A DNA stretch of 64,000 bases. Source: Aselliscus stoliczkanus (lineage: Eukaryota > Chordata > Mammalia > Chiroptera > Hipposideridae). Shown in pieces: positions 1 to 11,169 of this stretch. Where the stretch lies: positions 113,648,687 through 113,712,686 of the forward strand of contig CM066732.1 of the NCBI GenBank assembly GCA_033961575.1. The letters are read 5' to 3'. The first letter of the stretch is position 1. Every line of letters starts with the position of its first letter. The translations under genes were made by a program, and so were the position numbers. Under the pieces are notes generated by a model that saw only the letters and a list, made by a program, of their open reading frames with translations, was not told where the DNA came from and did not search any database.

Positions 1-289
1 CGGCCCAAGCATCAATTTTTAAACATCTTGTTGCCTTAAGAGGCAAAGGTGAATATGTCTCAAGAGCCTCGGTAGATTTCCAGTTGTTTCTTGCATTGTG
101 GCATCTATGTTTCACTCCAGATGTAAAATATTAACTTTTTAAGTGGGAATTTTCCTTCCCAGGAAGCCTTTAAAAATAATATAGATATGTATTTATCTGA
201 GTGCTTTTTTTGCCAAGAGACAAGAGAACGGGAGAGAGTGATCTGTTGAGTTTTATTTTTAAACATAATACACTCCTTAGCTGTAGTTG

Positions 290-500
290 AATTCACTTAA
301 TAAATATTTGTTGAACATTTACTATGTGCCACGCAAATGCCAGTGTTCAGGTGAGACAAAGAAAAGAAAAAAAGAGTCCTTGCTCTTGAAGAGTTTTATG
401 GTCCAAAGGGGACTAAAGCTAGTACACTGTGATAATTACATTCAAGGCATAATGTGATGAAACCACACACCAGGTAGGAATGAGGGAAATCGGGTTTTGA
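290..500 (-). mobile_element. L2 LINE 3' end
   Basis: The stretch begins with the AATAAATATTTGTTGAA-type run and the 'acatttactatgtgcca' phrase of the L2 3' end read in reverse, followed by the 'ccttgctcttgaagag' equivalent of its next block. It is an ancient, inactive fragment. Confidence 0.6.
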
Positions 501-679
501 AGGAAGGGCAGCCATGTTCTATAGGAAGTTTTTATTATACCAACAACATTGTAATAAAAACAATACTCTAATAAGTGGTGATTTTCCTTTCACTGTGATC
601 CCTTACACAGTCTTATCCATTCATTTGCATGATTTTTACAATATAATCACAATACAATTTTGTGCTCTCCTAAGCTTTG

Positions 680-1150
680 TATTATAAGCATTTCCTTTGG
701 TTGAATGGTTTCCATCATAATTTACACTGGTTAGTGGCTGTAAGTTCCTTTACAGTCCCCTGTTGTGGAATAGTTGGGCTACTTCCAGTTTTTTCATTGT
801 TAAAAATTATATGGTGTAAGGGATATCTTTATGCATGTAGTTTTTTTTCTTCTTTAATACCCTTTTCTAGCTAAGCTCTGCAAAGTACGATTGATGTGGG
901 GGCTAGGGGGGTCAAAGAGCAGGAATGTTTCTATCCCTCCTGAAATAATATTGCTCCATTGCTTTCCCCAAAAGGTTGGACCCATTTACAGTGTCACCAG
1001 CAATCGATATACCTGTTTAACCAAAACTGTGTCAGCAGTGGGAGGTTTTGTTTGTTTTTTCAATCTGCTGATTTCATAGCTACGTGTGATGCCTTGCTAT
1101 TATTTTAATTTACATTTCTCTGATAACTATGTTTCCAGTATCATTCCTGG
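680..1150 (-). mobile_element. Old L1/HAL1-like fragment
   Basis: The order 'ttaaaaattatatggtg', 'cagtgtcaccagcaat' and 'tttaatttacatttctctgataa' follows the reverse of an L1 ORF2 3' region. It is highly diverged, with no open frame of note, and the subfamily cannot be assigned by eye. Confidence 0.4.
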
Positions 1151-1154
1151 TTGT

Positions 1155-1425
1155 ATCTCTTACATGACTGGCCTGTGAGGTAGGTGAGCAGGATTTTCAC
1201 AGGAAGTGCGCACTTTGTGGAGAGCAGATGGCTTAATCAGGCAGAGAGGCAGGGGAGTGTGGCACATAAAGGAACACAGATGTTTTGGGCCTGGGTGTAG
1301 GGTATGCAGAAAAGAGAACTGGTGGAGGTGAGGCTGGAAGGGAAAGTGGAGGTCAGGGTGTGTCAAAGTTTGTTTTGAATGCTTAGGGGTTTTAGTTTAA
1401 TTTGTACCGATATGCCTCACAGGAG
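1155..1425 (-). mobile_element. L2 LINE internal fragment
   Basis: The G-rich run with 'gcagagaggcaggggagtg', 'gtggaggtgaggctgg' and the closing 'gcttaggggttttag' resembles the reverse of the L2 region preceding its 3' end. Divergence is high and the boundaries are approximate. Confidence 0.35.
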
Positions 1426-2365
1426 TGAAAAATTGGGATAGCCTGTTTATGTCTTTTAATTCTGATAAATCCATGGACCCAGCAACCAGGAACAGCCAGC
1501 TCCACATGACCCTGTCCCCTCTAGCCAAATTCCTGACCCCCTCGCTTCTTTTCTACCTGGGGCCTGCTGGTTCCCTGGGCTCCTGCTCCGCCCAGCTCCT
1601 GCCCACCTGCCTCACCTCCTCATCTTCAGTTTCACCTTCCTGCACCCTCAGCCCCTCTTCTCCTCAGGTGCCATCTGATGCTCACTCTCCATGCATGGCT
1701 TCAGTCCACTCCTGTGTGCTCCACCCACCTGACCCAGCCCAGGACCCAACATCAGCATTGGACCACCTGTGCTGCACTCCCCCTGGGCCCACCCTGATAC
1801 CCTCAGGGATGTGTTCTCTCTGTCTTCCAAGACGGTTAAAAACCACCAGGATTGGGAGGGAGCCATCTACCATGTTTTTCCTCCTCTCCCTGGAAAATGT
1901 AGGGCAGCCCAAAACAGAACTACAGAGGAAAAGGGTGTGTCGTCCTTTGTGCAAACAACTAGGCCTGGTTCCTGAGAGCTGCTAATCCCCAGGGGATTGT
2001 TTCTGCCTTACAGAGCTGATAGACAGGCCTTGCAGAGAATCATGTTTCTCCTGGCACATCCCCAGTGGGAGCCCCATGTGCTGCTTGCTGAAAGAGGCAA
2101 GCAAGAGCAGACAATAGCACGGGGCACTTTGCAGGCTCAGTCTTGGTGGCCACAGAGGGGCCCCCAGAAGGTGTAGAGGGGGCCCTGGACCAGGAGATCC
2201 AGACGGTGTGAGGGAGCCAGGCTGCATGCTGCCTCTAGGGACCTGCTTTTTGTGATAGTGTTTGCGAGTATGAAAACCCCAGGTGTGGAATAAGACTCCC
2301 CAGACCATGCTCTGAGAGTGCTGTCTGACCCCCAGGGGGCACTTCTGACTTTCTGTAACCAGAAT
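1426..2365. other. Unique GC-richer interval with a 186-codon open frame
   Basis: The plus strand is open from an ATG at 1425 to a stop at 1985. The predicted product is rich in Ser, Pro, Leu and Cys with no domain I recognise. Several overlapping minus-strand frames are also open, which points to locally low stop-codon density in CT-rich sequence rather than selection on a protein. I see no convincing splice-site pair around it. I treat it as non-coding. Confidence 0.5.
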
Positions 2366-2369
2366 CTTT

Positions 2370-2550
2370 AATAGACAGCCTTTGATCCCACCCCTTCCAG
2401 CTGCATGGCTTTGAGAAATTTCTTCACCCCACCGAGTCTCAATTTCCTTACCTGTGAAATGAGTATAATAAATGCAAGGTGTTGTGCGGATTAAATGAGA
2501 TGATGTACACAAAGCATTTAGTGCCTGAAGACACTCGATAAATGGTAGTT
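2370..2550 (+). mobile_element. MIR SINE
   Basis: The MIR core and 3' half are recognisable: 'ctcaatttccttacctgtg', then 'attaaatgagatgatgta', then the closing 'actcgataaatggtag'. Confidence 0.8.
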
Positions 2551-2555
2551 GTGAT

Positions 2556-4635
2556 AACATGGATTGATTTGGCTGGGTGCCTGAACACCCATAATGAGCT
2601 TGTTGAGCATCTGGCCCCAAGCTCTGAGAGGTACCTTGTGCTCAGGCCCATTTCCTGCCACCAGATCTGCAGACCAGAGCTTCCTTTCAGGCATCTGCAG
2701 CTTCTCTATAACTTCACTGGCCTTTGAAGACTCTCTCTGCAGGTTGTGTGTTTTGACATTTTGCAAGCGGATTGCATGGCTCATCAGCATGGTTTTAAGG
2801 CTCTTCCTGTCTTTTCAGACAAGATGAGTTAAATCATATCTTCATCAGACCAGATAGATGCCCCCAGCTGGGGTCTGGCGTGAGCTGTGAATGATGTCAT
2901 TCAGATGCTAAGCTTGTCCCCAGTTGCCTGGTGTACACCCAAAGCTGGAATTCTGGCAGCTTTGAAAAGTAGAAAAACAATTGCTTTTGATCCTGGACTA
3001 GAGTTTTCTCTCATATTGTTGGAGAGCAAGTCCTAATTTGTCTTAATTTGACATTTAAAAACATCTTAGTATCTGTTTTTTATTAGCTAGATCCCACCAG
3101 ACAGTGTAAGACAAATGGAGGAAAAGGTAAAGCTTTGAACATTATCTTAGGGACCATCTGGAGGAAAATAGAAAAATCATAAAATCATATTACTGTGTAA
3201 TGCTTCCCTTCACTAGATACTGCCTGCATTCTCATTTTATCCTCACAATAGCACGGGGACCTACTGTTGCCATTTTTAAATGAATCTGTTATTGGAATAA
3301 TCAATATTTTATCTGCTTTTTAAAATAAAAAATAATCTAAGCTTTAAGTCCAGGTTTATCAATGCAGTGACTTTGGGAATACTATTCTCTGCACCAAAAC
3401 AGGAGTTCTGGTAAATGTGTTGGTTTTGTGATTCTTGTATTTTCTCTGGACATTTCCCGTTTGCTCTTCCTGGGCAAGCCCGCTATTAACATTTTCAGGG
3501 GCTAAGACAAGTATTTAAATGGGGGCTCCCTGGCCCACAGCTTCATACTGCTTCTCTATGTACCCCCAGTTCTGTCCTTAACTACAGAGAGCTTTTCATA
3601 CATGTGTGCAAACAACCCAAACTTCAATTGCATGCACCCCCCAGAGCACCCTTTGGCCACCGTATGGGCCCCTGGGTATACACATCAGACATACTCCCCA
3701 CATTTGGGAGGGTAGATCTGGAGAAGAATTCATCAAAGGCCCTTTAGAAGAGGGCTTGGGGTCATTTCAACAGAGAATTCCAGGGCCCGAGAGCCTGACC
3801 TGGAAGGCCCTCCCTGTCCTTGGCTCTCCTTGGCTCCCCTTGGCTCCTGTTCTGACTCCGTGGGAAGGGGCCCAGCTAAGGAAGACCTGAGCAGATGGTC
3901 CTGTAAAGCAATAGGTATGGGAAAAGGACGTTGACTGCCCTGATCTAAGGGTAGACTGCTTTTGGATTTATAATAGTATTGGATGCACAGTGCCAGTCCC
4001 TGTCAGCTGGGGAACCAAGGGGAAAGCTTTGGCTGTCTTGGGTCCAGAGGTATATGTTTTGTTTTTTAAGATTGAAATCCCCCAGTTCTGGCTTCCCATT
4101 AACAAGGCAACATTCAGTTGGAAATTCTCAAAGCAACTAGGAACAGTTTTACAAACAGACAAACCAGTTACAAGAGAGGCTCTCCAAGTTCAGAGGTGGG
4201 GGAGAGAAACCAATGGTCTTGAAGATCTTGTTTCAGCCCCCTGTTTCATCCCCTTACGTGGCCTCACTCGCTGGGAAAGGCAGGATAGTAACAGAGATTT
4301 GTAGGTGCATGCTGAGCTCTGGGTCTGGAATAGCTAAGACCTGAGTGAACAAATTGGTTCTTAGATTTATAAGGACCAGTATTTCCAAGAGAAAATAAGT
4401 CCTGTCTAGAGAGAGATGCCACGAGTTTCCTTTGGCTTTTGCTCACCTGTTGGCACACTGCTGAGTACCTTTAAAAAATAACTATAGCACAGTTTGAAAA
4501 GCTGGGAATCTATCAATGAGTCTCAAAATAAACAAAGGAAACACTGAATACATTGCTGTAGGACTCACTCTCCCAAATAAAGAATCACTGACTAGAGAGA
4601 GTAAAGTATTTGCTTTAGTAGGTTTGCTAGAAACC
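2556..4635. other. Unique interval, no supported feature
   Basis: Apart from short AT-rich runs near 3040-3350 I see no repeat family, RNA gene or coding exon. Open frames at 3606-3890 and 3990-4304 have no recognisable domain and no splice context. Confidence 0.5.
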
Positions 4636-4639
4636 ATTA

Positions 4640-5015
4640 ACTTCTGGTCTTTCCTTTCTCACTCGCTGCCCCTCCCTCCCACCCAAATGTTACAAAACCT
4701 TGAAATATCTTCCACACTCACCCCTTTCATTCTATCCCCATCACTAGCCACTTCCAGGCCTTAGCACAGCTCATCCCTGGGCCATTTCCACAGCCTCCTA
4801 ACTAATTTCCACACCTGCAGTCTTATTCCATTCTCTCCCACAATTACCAAATTAATTTTCCTAAAATGGTGCTATTGCTGTCTTCCTTTAATAACTGCTC
4901 ACTGCCTACAGCAAGAAGTTCAACCCTGTCAAGCATCAGAAGGACCTGTTCAAATTCTGATGCTCAAACCTCAAGCCCTGTAGAATCTGATTGCGTAGAC
5001 CTGGCCTTGGACTCC
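4640..5015 (+). mobile_element. L2 LINE, left part of a split copy
   Basis: The sequence follows the L2 consensus order: 'cagcctcctaactaatttcc', then 'attttcctaaaatggtgct', then the 'aactgctcactgcctacag' block. It resumes after the SINE at 5029-5207. Confidence 0.6.
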
Positions 5016-5028
5016 AGCCTATGTGTTT

Positions 5029-5032
5029 GTAT

Positions 5033-5067
<35 letters not shown>

Positions 5068-5207
5068 TTTTTCAGCTGAGCCATCCTGCTACCTGTTGGC
5101 AGCTCAGCGGCTGCTCAGCTTGGGCTGGGCATCGAACTGCTGTTGCTCAGAGCTCAGCTCGCACTCTTAAGCGAGCTCTTAACCAACGGAGCCATCCGGC
5201 CAGCCCT
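5029..5207 (-). mobile_element. tRNA-derived bat SINE, type 2 head, (TTTA)n tail
   Basis: A (TTTA)n tail at about 5032-5070 precedes 'gctgagccatcctgct...' and the copy ends in 'gccatccggccagcc', the reverse of the tRNA-like head. A perfect 13-bp target-site duplication, agcctatgtgttt, lies at 5016-5028 and 5208-5220. The copy is about 180 bp, so it holds only part of the long SINE body. The perfect duplication suggests a moderately young insertion into the L2. Confidence 0.9.
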
Positions 5208-5220
5208 AGCCTATGTGTTT

Positions 5221-5350
5221 TTAAAAGCTTGGTCATAGATGGTTCTGAGGCCTGGCCGAGGTTAACAACTACTGGTCTACACGATATGGTTCAGACTCTT
5301 CAACCTGGCCTCAACCCACTCCTCCCAACTTGTTCCCAGCACTTTTCCAA
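5221..5350 (+). mobile_element. L2 LINE, right part of the split copy
   Basis: After the SINE the L2 order continues with 'cttcaacctggcctcaac' and 'cactcctcccaacttgttcc'. The strand is the same as for the part at 4640-5015. Confidence 0.45.
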
Positions 5351-5614
5351 TTAAGGATTAAACCCCTTCCTCCAGTAGAAGGGTCTAGGATTGAAGCAGC
5401 TATTTTAGGAGGCTTTACCTAAAGGGTCCACCACAGAACACAGAACCAACAAACTGCGATGATCAGAGATAAGATCAGCTCAAAGACAAGACAGAAGAAC
5501 ACAAGAAAAATGGGTACCTGGCCCTTGCTTCCATTCCTGAGTATAGTATCCAGAGAAAGGTGTTTATATAGATTTAAGACTTAGTGAGCAATGGAATTGT
5601 GCAGGAGCAGGACT

Positions 5615-5762
5615 ACAAACTTAAGTCACTTAACACCGAATGTCAGTTTCCCCGTTATAAAACAAGAATAATTATAATATCTTACCACAAATATATTGTG
5701 AGGTTTATATGGGATGATGAATATGAAAATATTTTATGCTACAAAGTGCTTCACAAATGTTA
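5615..5762 (+). mobile_element. MIR SINE
   Basis: The phrases 'tcagtttccccgttataaaa' and 'acaaagtgcttcacaaatgt' are the MIR core and 3' end. The middle is AT-rich and diverged. Confidence 0.7.
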
Positions 5763-5804
5763 AGGGAATATTACTGGATAACCTGGAGATCTGCTCAAGT
5801 CACT

Positions 5805-6209
5805 TTTTTTTTCTTTTTTTTTTTAGATTTTATTGGGGAATTGGGGGAGGGGAACAGACAAATTGCTGTCCTTTTGTTCTTCAGTCTAGTTGTGGAGGAC
5901 ATTGCTTCACTGGCCCACGTTGTTAGTATTATCACTGTGCTCTTCCCAGCTGAGGCAGTCGCGCTCCAGCCATTGGACGGCCACTCACGGCAGCTTACGA
6001 AAGCTCATGCCAGCTGCCGGCCAGCCCCACTGCAGCCTACACCTTTGCTGGTGACTCAAGGCAGCCCAGCTCCAGGTCGAGGTGTTGTTTATCATCTTAG
6101 CTGTAGAGGGCGCACCGTCACTGGCCCATGTGGGATCCGAACCAGGGCCCTGCTGCTCAGAGCTCATGCTCCCAAGCCAACTCTGAATCAACGCGCCACT
6201 CAGCCGGCC
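5805..6209 (-). mobile_element. Long composite bat SINE
   Basis: A T-run at 5805-5824 leads into 'gattttattggggaattggg', the reverse of the CCCCAATAAAATC tail. The head at the right end reads 'gcgccactcagccggcc' and carries a B box reading 'ggttcggatcc' on the minus strand. A short imperfect duplication, tgctca, sits at 5792-5797 and just after the head. Open frames across it are SINE translations, not genes. Confidence 0.88.
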
Positions 6210-6214
6210 TGCTC

Positions 6215-6910
6215 ATTTCTTTTCAGCACTGAATAATATTCCATTGCCTGGGTGTACCACAGTTTATTTATCTATTCACCTACTGAAGGACATCTCTGGT
6301 CATTTCCGAGTTCTGGCAATTATGAATAAAGCTGCTATAAACATCCATGTGCATATTTTTGTGCACATAAGCTTTCAACCCCTTGGGTGAATATTAAGGA
6401 GCATGATTGCTAGATCACATGGTAAGAGTATGTTTAGTTTTGTACAAAACTGCCAAACTGTCTTCCAAAGTGGCTGCATCTTTCTTCCTTTCCACTAGCA
6501 ATATATGAGAGTTCCTGTTGCTCCACATCCTCACCAGCATTTGATGTTGTTAGTGTTCCAGATTTTGGCTGTCCTAATAGGTGTATAGTGGTACCTTGTT
6601 GTTTTAATTTGCATTTCCCTGATGATACATAATGTGAAGCATCTTTTTGTATGCTTATTTGCCATTTGTATATCTTCTTTGATGAGGTACCTGTTAAGGT
6701 TTTGGCCCATTTTGTTTTTGTTTGTTTCCTTATTGTTGAGTTTTTTGTATATTTTGGATATTTTTGTATATTTTGTATATTTTGGATTATCAGTTGTGTT
6801 TTTTATGAATATTTTCTCCCAGTCTGTGGCTTATCTTCTCATTTTCTTGATCATCTTCATTTAAAAAAATTCTAGTTTGATTTTTATTTTTTATTTTTAG
6901 TACTTTAAAA
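6215..6910 (-). mobile_element. L1 ORF2 3'-end fragment
   Basis: Read in reverse this is the L1 ORF2 C-terminal region: 'ctgaataatattccattg', 'aattatgaataaagctgct', 'ttgctagatcacatggta' and 'tttaatttgcatttccctga' occur in the expected order. Many stops and indels make it dead. Confidence 0.85.
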
Positions 6911-6921
6911 ATGTCTTTCGT

Positions 6922-6990
6922 GGGCCGGCCAAGTGGCATGGTGGTTGGGCGCTGGTTTGGGAGACCCGCGGCCCCGGTTTGGGTCCCACA
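6922..6990 (+). mobile_element. Short bat SINE, head fragment
   Basis: About 69 bp of the type 1 tRNA-like head, from 'gggccggccaagtggc' to 'ggtttgggtcccaca'. The post-head segment and poly(A) are missing, and the sequence runs straight into L1 DNA at 6991. I saw no clear target-site duplication. Confidence 0.8.
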
Positions 6991-7185
6991 GTAAATCTGA
7001 AGACATGCATACCCTGTAACCCAAGAACTCTGCCTCTAGGTATTTACCTTAGAACTCCCAGAACATGTTCACAAGGAGACTTGTACCAGAAGGTCCACTG
7101 CAGCATAGCTGGTAGTACCACAAACTTGGAAACATTGTGGATGTCCATTAATCAGAGAGTGGATAAGTACATTGAGATATCTTCA
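6991..7185 (+). mobile_element. L1 ORF2 C-terminal fragment
   Basis: The plus-strand translation carries the L1 ORF2 C-terminal signature in order: a PCNPRTLPLGIY-like stretch, then an IAGSTTNLETLW-like stretch. It points opposite to the L1 at 6215-6910, so the two are separate insertions or a rearranged one. Confidence 0.6.
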
Positions 7186-7194
7186 TTGTATTAA

Positions 7195-7341
7195 TTTGCA
7201 TTCCCTCAAAAGCAGACCCTGAGACAAGGACACGAGTACAAGCAGTTTACGTGGGAGGTGATCCCAAATGCGTGACTGGAAAGTGTGACAGATGAAGAAG
7301 CCAGGAAACGGTGTGTTCTTGTGGCACACGTGGGTGTGCTG
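7195..7341. repeat. Unclassified old interspersed repeat, left part
   Basis: The stretch with 'agaccctgagacaaggac' and 'gggaggtgatcccaaatg' resembles a dispersed mammalian repeat that I cannot name. Its likely other end is at about 7794-8300, where 'gccaacctgagacaattg' occurs; the LTR and a SINE interrupt it. Confidence 0.35.
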
Positions 7342-7789
7342 TGAAGGGGTTCAGAGCAGGCTTCCCCAGGATGCGCTACTTTGAACTGGATTATTTTGAA
7401 CTGGAGGCAATTAAGATTCTGTGGGCCCACGATAAAACTTTTACTTCTCCTGTAAAGGATTTAAGTTGTGGCCTTGCCCATAATAAGACTTACTACCAGA
7501 GATAACATTTTATAACCTATTTAGAGGGCAGAGCAAACTTCTAATTACTGAACATCTACTCTTCTTATCATCCTGCATATTACCCTCCTCCCCTCTGAAA
7601 CCTCATTTTACCTTCTGCCTCTGAACTCCTCATGTCTGTGGGGTCTCTGACTCTCTCATGTTTGTGGGGTTCCAATATATATGTATGTAATTAAACTTAT
7701 TCTTTCGTTAATCTATCTCATGTAGATTTACTTATTAGACAAGCTGAAAGAACCTAAAAGCGTAGAGGAAAATTTCTTCCTCCCCAACA
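7342..7789 (+). mobile_element. Solo LTR of an endogenous retrovirus (diverged copy)
   Basis: It starts TG and ends CA. It aligns along its length with the LTR at 50959-51422: both contain 'cttgcccataataagag'-type, 'ctctcatgt.tgtgg.gtt' and 'tatgtaatt.aa.tt' blocks and a shared closing segment ending in 'cttcctccccaaca' here. An ATTAAA-type polyadenylation signal lies near 7690. No gag, pol or env sequence flanks it, so it is a recombined solo LTR. I found no matching duplication at its edges. The family name is unknown to me. Confidence 0.7.
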
Positions 7790-7793
7790 TGTT

Positions 7794-8300
7794 TCCCAGA
7801 GCCCCCTTCAAGAAAGGCCTTTGGCGCGATGGTTAAGCGCTGGTTTGGGAAGCCAGCAGCCCCGGTTCGGTCCCACATGTGAGGGCCAGTGACACTGCCC
7901 TAAAAAAAAAAAAAAAAAAAAATGGAGGCCTTGCTGCCCAGCTGCTGGATTTGGGGTCAGCAGATGGCCTCCAGCTGTCACCTCCCTCAGGGTCTATCTG
8001 AGCTGCGAAGGTCATGCCCTCCCTGTGGCAGCCCATAGCGGGGGACTGAGCAAGGCAGGGGTATAAAGACCCAGCCATTTTGGTCATCACGGGACACTCT
8101 GAAGTCCACTGCTCTCTCCCTAGCTCTCCTTAGGCCGGCTGAGGTTTCACCAGGCCTGCATCACAGTTCTGCTTTTCCCTCTGCCCAGTCCTGATTTCTC
8201 CCTGCTTCCTTTTGCAGGTGCTGATTCCTAGTAAACACCTTATGTCCCAAGCTCTGGTTCAGCATCTCCTTCTGGAGAAGCCAACCTGAGACAATTGTCA
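7794..8300. repeat. Unclassified old interspersed repeat, right part
   Basis: Outside the SINE at 7815-7921, the stretch 'ctgcttttccctctgcccag' to 'gccaacctgagacaattg' looks like the far end of the repeat that begins at 7195. No coding potential is seen. Confidence 0.3.
7815..7921 (+). mobile_element. Short bat SINE
   Basis: The head 'tggcgcgatggttaagcgc' (A box) and 'ggttcggtccc' (B box, one base short) are followed by the 'gagggccagtgacactgccc' unit and an A-run of about 19. The 5' end is degenerate. Confidence 0.92.
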
Positions 8301-8764
8301 AGCAAGTTACCTACCGCTGTGGGTAACTAACTGGAGCTTAGTCCGGCCTGGAGCTCTAGGAGACAGTGTAGAAAATGTGCCTCACTCAGAGGTATCCCAC
8401 ATAAGCAACAAGAGAGCAGGGAATTTATTCACCACTCCTCTCAGGACTGGGTGAGGGCCACTCCTGGGAGCTGGGAGCAAAGCAGTCCCCAGTAACCAAA
8501 TAAACGCCTCAGGCAATGATGTGGGGAGGCAGGTGCAGGGCATGTAGGAAATGGTGAATGCTGAGAGGATACAGGCGGGTGGGACCGACCAGGACTGCTA
8601 CATTCGTACAAAGCAATACTAAGCAGCAACAAAAATGAAAACTGTTTGTATCAATATGTATACATCTCACAATAATAGTATCACATGAAACATGCGAATT
8701 GGAAAGGAGACAGAGTGTATTATATAAATTATAGAAAAACAAAACATGCAAAACAAGAGCAAAT

Positions 8765-8870
8765 TTTTTTTTTTTTTTGAGGGCAGTGTCACTGGCCCTC
8801 AAATGTGGGACCGAACCGGGGCCACTGGCTTTCCAAGCCAGCACTTAACCACTGTGCAACCCAGCCAGCC
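8765..8870 (-). mobile_element. Short bat SINE
   Basis: A T-run is followed by 'gagggcagtgtcactggccc' and the reversed head ending 'aacccagccagcc'. A perfect 11-bp duplication, caagagcaaat, flanks it at 8754-8764 and 8871-8881. Confidence 0.95.
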
Positions 8871-9347
8871 CAAGAGCAAATATTTTTGAGAGCTATATAT
8901 ACATTGTAAAAGTAGAAAAATATGATGAATAGCAAACTCAGGAGCATCATGACCCCAACAGGGTAGGAGGGAGGGATGGCATTAAGGCGTGTGCACAAGT
9001 GGCCTTAAAAATAAAACTGTATTTTAAATACGGTTTTGTTTTTTATACTGAGTAGTAGGTATACATATGACTGTTCCAATGTTCTGAATATTTCGTATGT
9101 CTTAAATTTTTCAAATTAAAAAATGGTAATGATCAAAGTAAAGTTTTATTAAAAGAAACTGAAAGAAACAGGTACTGGCTATTATGAGGAAGAAAATGAC
9201 TTCTGCTGTGCTTATAACCAAAATTAGCACTACAGAGCTTTTTAAATTTAAAAATTCATCCGTGAAAAGGGTAAATGAAAATGTAATTTCAATTCTGCCA
9301 CTGGGGAGTAGAAACTTTCAACTTCACACCTTCTTTATTGTTTGAAC

Positions 9348-9462
9348 CTTTTTTTTTTTTTTTTTTTTTTGAGGGCAGTGTCACTGGCCCTCATATGTAG
9401 GACCGAACCGGGCTGCTGGCGTCCCAAGCCAGCACTTAACCAATGCTCCACTTAGCCGGCCC
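9348..9462 (-). mobile_element. Short bat SINE
   Basis: A T-run of about 22 precedes 'gagggcagtgtcactggccc', and the head ends 'cttagccggccc'. The 9-bp duplication tgtttgaac flanks it at 9339-9347 and 9463-9471. Confidence 0.95.
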
Positions 9463-9555
9463 TGTTTGAACTTTTTTGACATGAGCAGAAACTGCCTTTT
9501 TTTTTTTTTAAAAGGTACCTATATTTCTACCAACTGCCACTGCTAGTTTCATTTT

Positions 9556-9969
9556 TATTTATTTATTTTTTAATTGGAGAATTGGGGAAGGGGAACAGTG
9601 TTGGGGAATTGGGAAGGGGAACAGCCAAGTTGTTGTTCCTCAATCTTAGTTGTGGAGGGCGCAGCTAGCTCAGCTCCAAGTCCAGTCGCCACCTGGTCGC
9701 CTGACAGCAGCTCAGGGCCACTCAGCTCAAGGTGCCCTGTTCAATCAAATTATGGGGGTGCTCAGCCCACGATCCCATGTGGGAGTCAGACCAGCAACCT
9801 TGTTGTTAGGAGAGCATGTGCTCTCACCAGCTGAGCCATGCTGCCCCCTGTTGTCAGCTCAGAGGCTGCTCAGCTTGGGTGTAGCTCACTGGCCCATGTG
9901 GGAATCTAACTGGTGACCCTGTTAACTCAGAGCTCCTGCTTTTAACCAACTGAGCCACTCGGCCAGCCT
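9556..9969 (-). mobile_element. Long composite bat SINE, type 2 head
   Basis: The reversed tail 'taattggagaattggggaag' is followed by a near-duplicate 'ttggggaattgggaagggga', then the body with repeated 'cagctcagctccaag'-type modules. The head ends 'gccactcggccagcct'. The 12-bp duplication tagtttcatttt lies at 9544-9555 and 9970-9981. The element is 414 bp. Confidence 0.92.
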
Positions 9970-10004
9970 TAGTTTCATTTTCATTAATTCCTTTCCAGAC
10001 CTTT

Positions 10005-10350
10005 CCCATGTGCGTACATGCTGGCCTTAGTAACAATGATATTGCATATGTATTTTATACTGTCCTTTTTCCACTTAATCATATATGATATGTCCATAAA
10101 TATTTGTCCATTTTCATATACTCTAAATAGTCATCATTTCGATGACTGTATAGTGGTCAGTCATGTTGATACATGCATAGTAGTTCAAAACCAATTCCTT
10201 ATTTTGGACATTTATATTGCTTCTAAATTTTAAATAACTTTATGATAAATATACTCATGGAGGTTTTTGTTGATGTTAAATATAGCCTTAGCAGACTCCC
10301 AGGGGTACAATTACTAAGTCAGGGGTGTGACTGTCCACATGGCTTTTGAC
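10005..10350 (-). mobile_element. Old L1/HAL1-like fragment
   Basis: Reverse L1-type phrases such as 'gacatttatattgcttctaa', 'ctttatgataaatatact' and 'ggggtacaattactaagtca' occur in the expected order. The copy is strongly diverged. Confidence 0.5.
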
Positions 10351-10534
10351 ACCTAACAAAGGAAACTTTCACAGTGGCTGTTTGCTTAAAGCTCGGGCCC
10401 TCCTGAACCCCTAGGAACCTTCATTTTAGAGGTAATCTGTTTTACAGGGTTGTGGGGAGGGCAAAGGAAACAGCTGGGAGGAGATGAGAAAACCCCAGTT
10501 TGCCCACACAAATGTCTATTTTCTAAGGGACATG

Positions 10535-10758
10535 AAGGATTAGGAGTTAGGCAAATCTGATTTCTAACTCTGGCTGCTACTGGTAAGTTGTATGGCCTTC
10601 GGAAAGGGACTGGCCCTCTGTTTTCTCACCTCTGAACTAGAGATATCAAGTGTACCTACCTCATGGGTCTCTTCTGAGGAGGAAGTGAGAAAATGCACCC
10701 AAAATGATAGCTGCAGTGCATGGCCCATAGTAAGTGCTCGGTAGATATGAGCTGATTC
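10535..10758 (+). mobile_element. MIR SINE
   Basis: A near full-length MIR: 'gctgctactggtaagttgta' followed by 'ttttctcacctctgaact' and the 3' end 'catagtaagtgctcggtag'. Confidence 0.85.
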
Positions 10759-10930
10759 TAAGATCTGCAAAAATGCTCCTGTTGCAGACCTGGGTAGCAA
10801 AGGCAGAACCCAGCCCTGCTGCGGGAACGGGCGTGGAAGCTGGACCCACAAAGCTTCCTGGTGACAAAGTAGATTCCTGGATGAGGGACTGATACTTTTC
10901 AATAAGTCTCATGCTGATGAAAATTAAATG

Positions 10931-11035
10931 ATGGGAGGAAGAAAGGAAGGGAGAGAGGAAGGGAGGATGGGAGGGAGGGAGAGAGGAGGGAAGGAGGGTG
11001 GGAGGAGATGGAGAAAGGAGGAAGGAAGGGGAGAT
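10931..11035 (+). repeat. Polypurine tract
   Basis: About 105 bp composed almost only of G and A (GGGA, GGAA and GAGA units) with rare T interruptions. Such a homopurine run can form triplex or G-quadruplex structures in vitro; none is demonstrated here. Confidence 0.9.
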
Positions 11036-11169
11036 AAAGAATGAAAAGGCTCTTCTCTGGAATTGTGAGCCTATGCTATCTGTTTTAGCACAAAAATGAA
11101 AGGAAAGTGGTGTTCACTGAGCAACAATTCTGTCTCAGGTGTTCCCCCTGCATTTCCCACCTAGGATGG

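Noticed and set aside
1425..1985. 186-codon plus-strand frame as a gene
   Set aside because: Low-complexity Ser/Pro/Leu product, no known domain, and several other frames are open across the same CT-rich stretch on both strands.
5736..6236. 166-codon frame with poly-Phe
   Set aside because: It is the translation of a SINE including its T-run.
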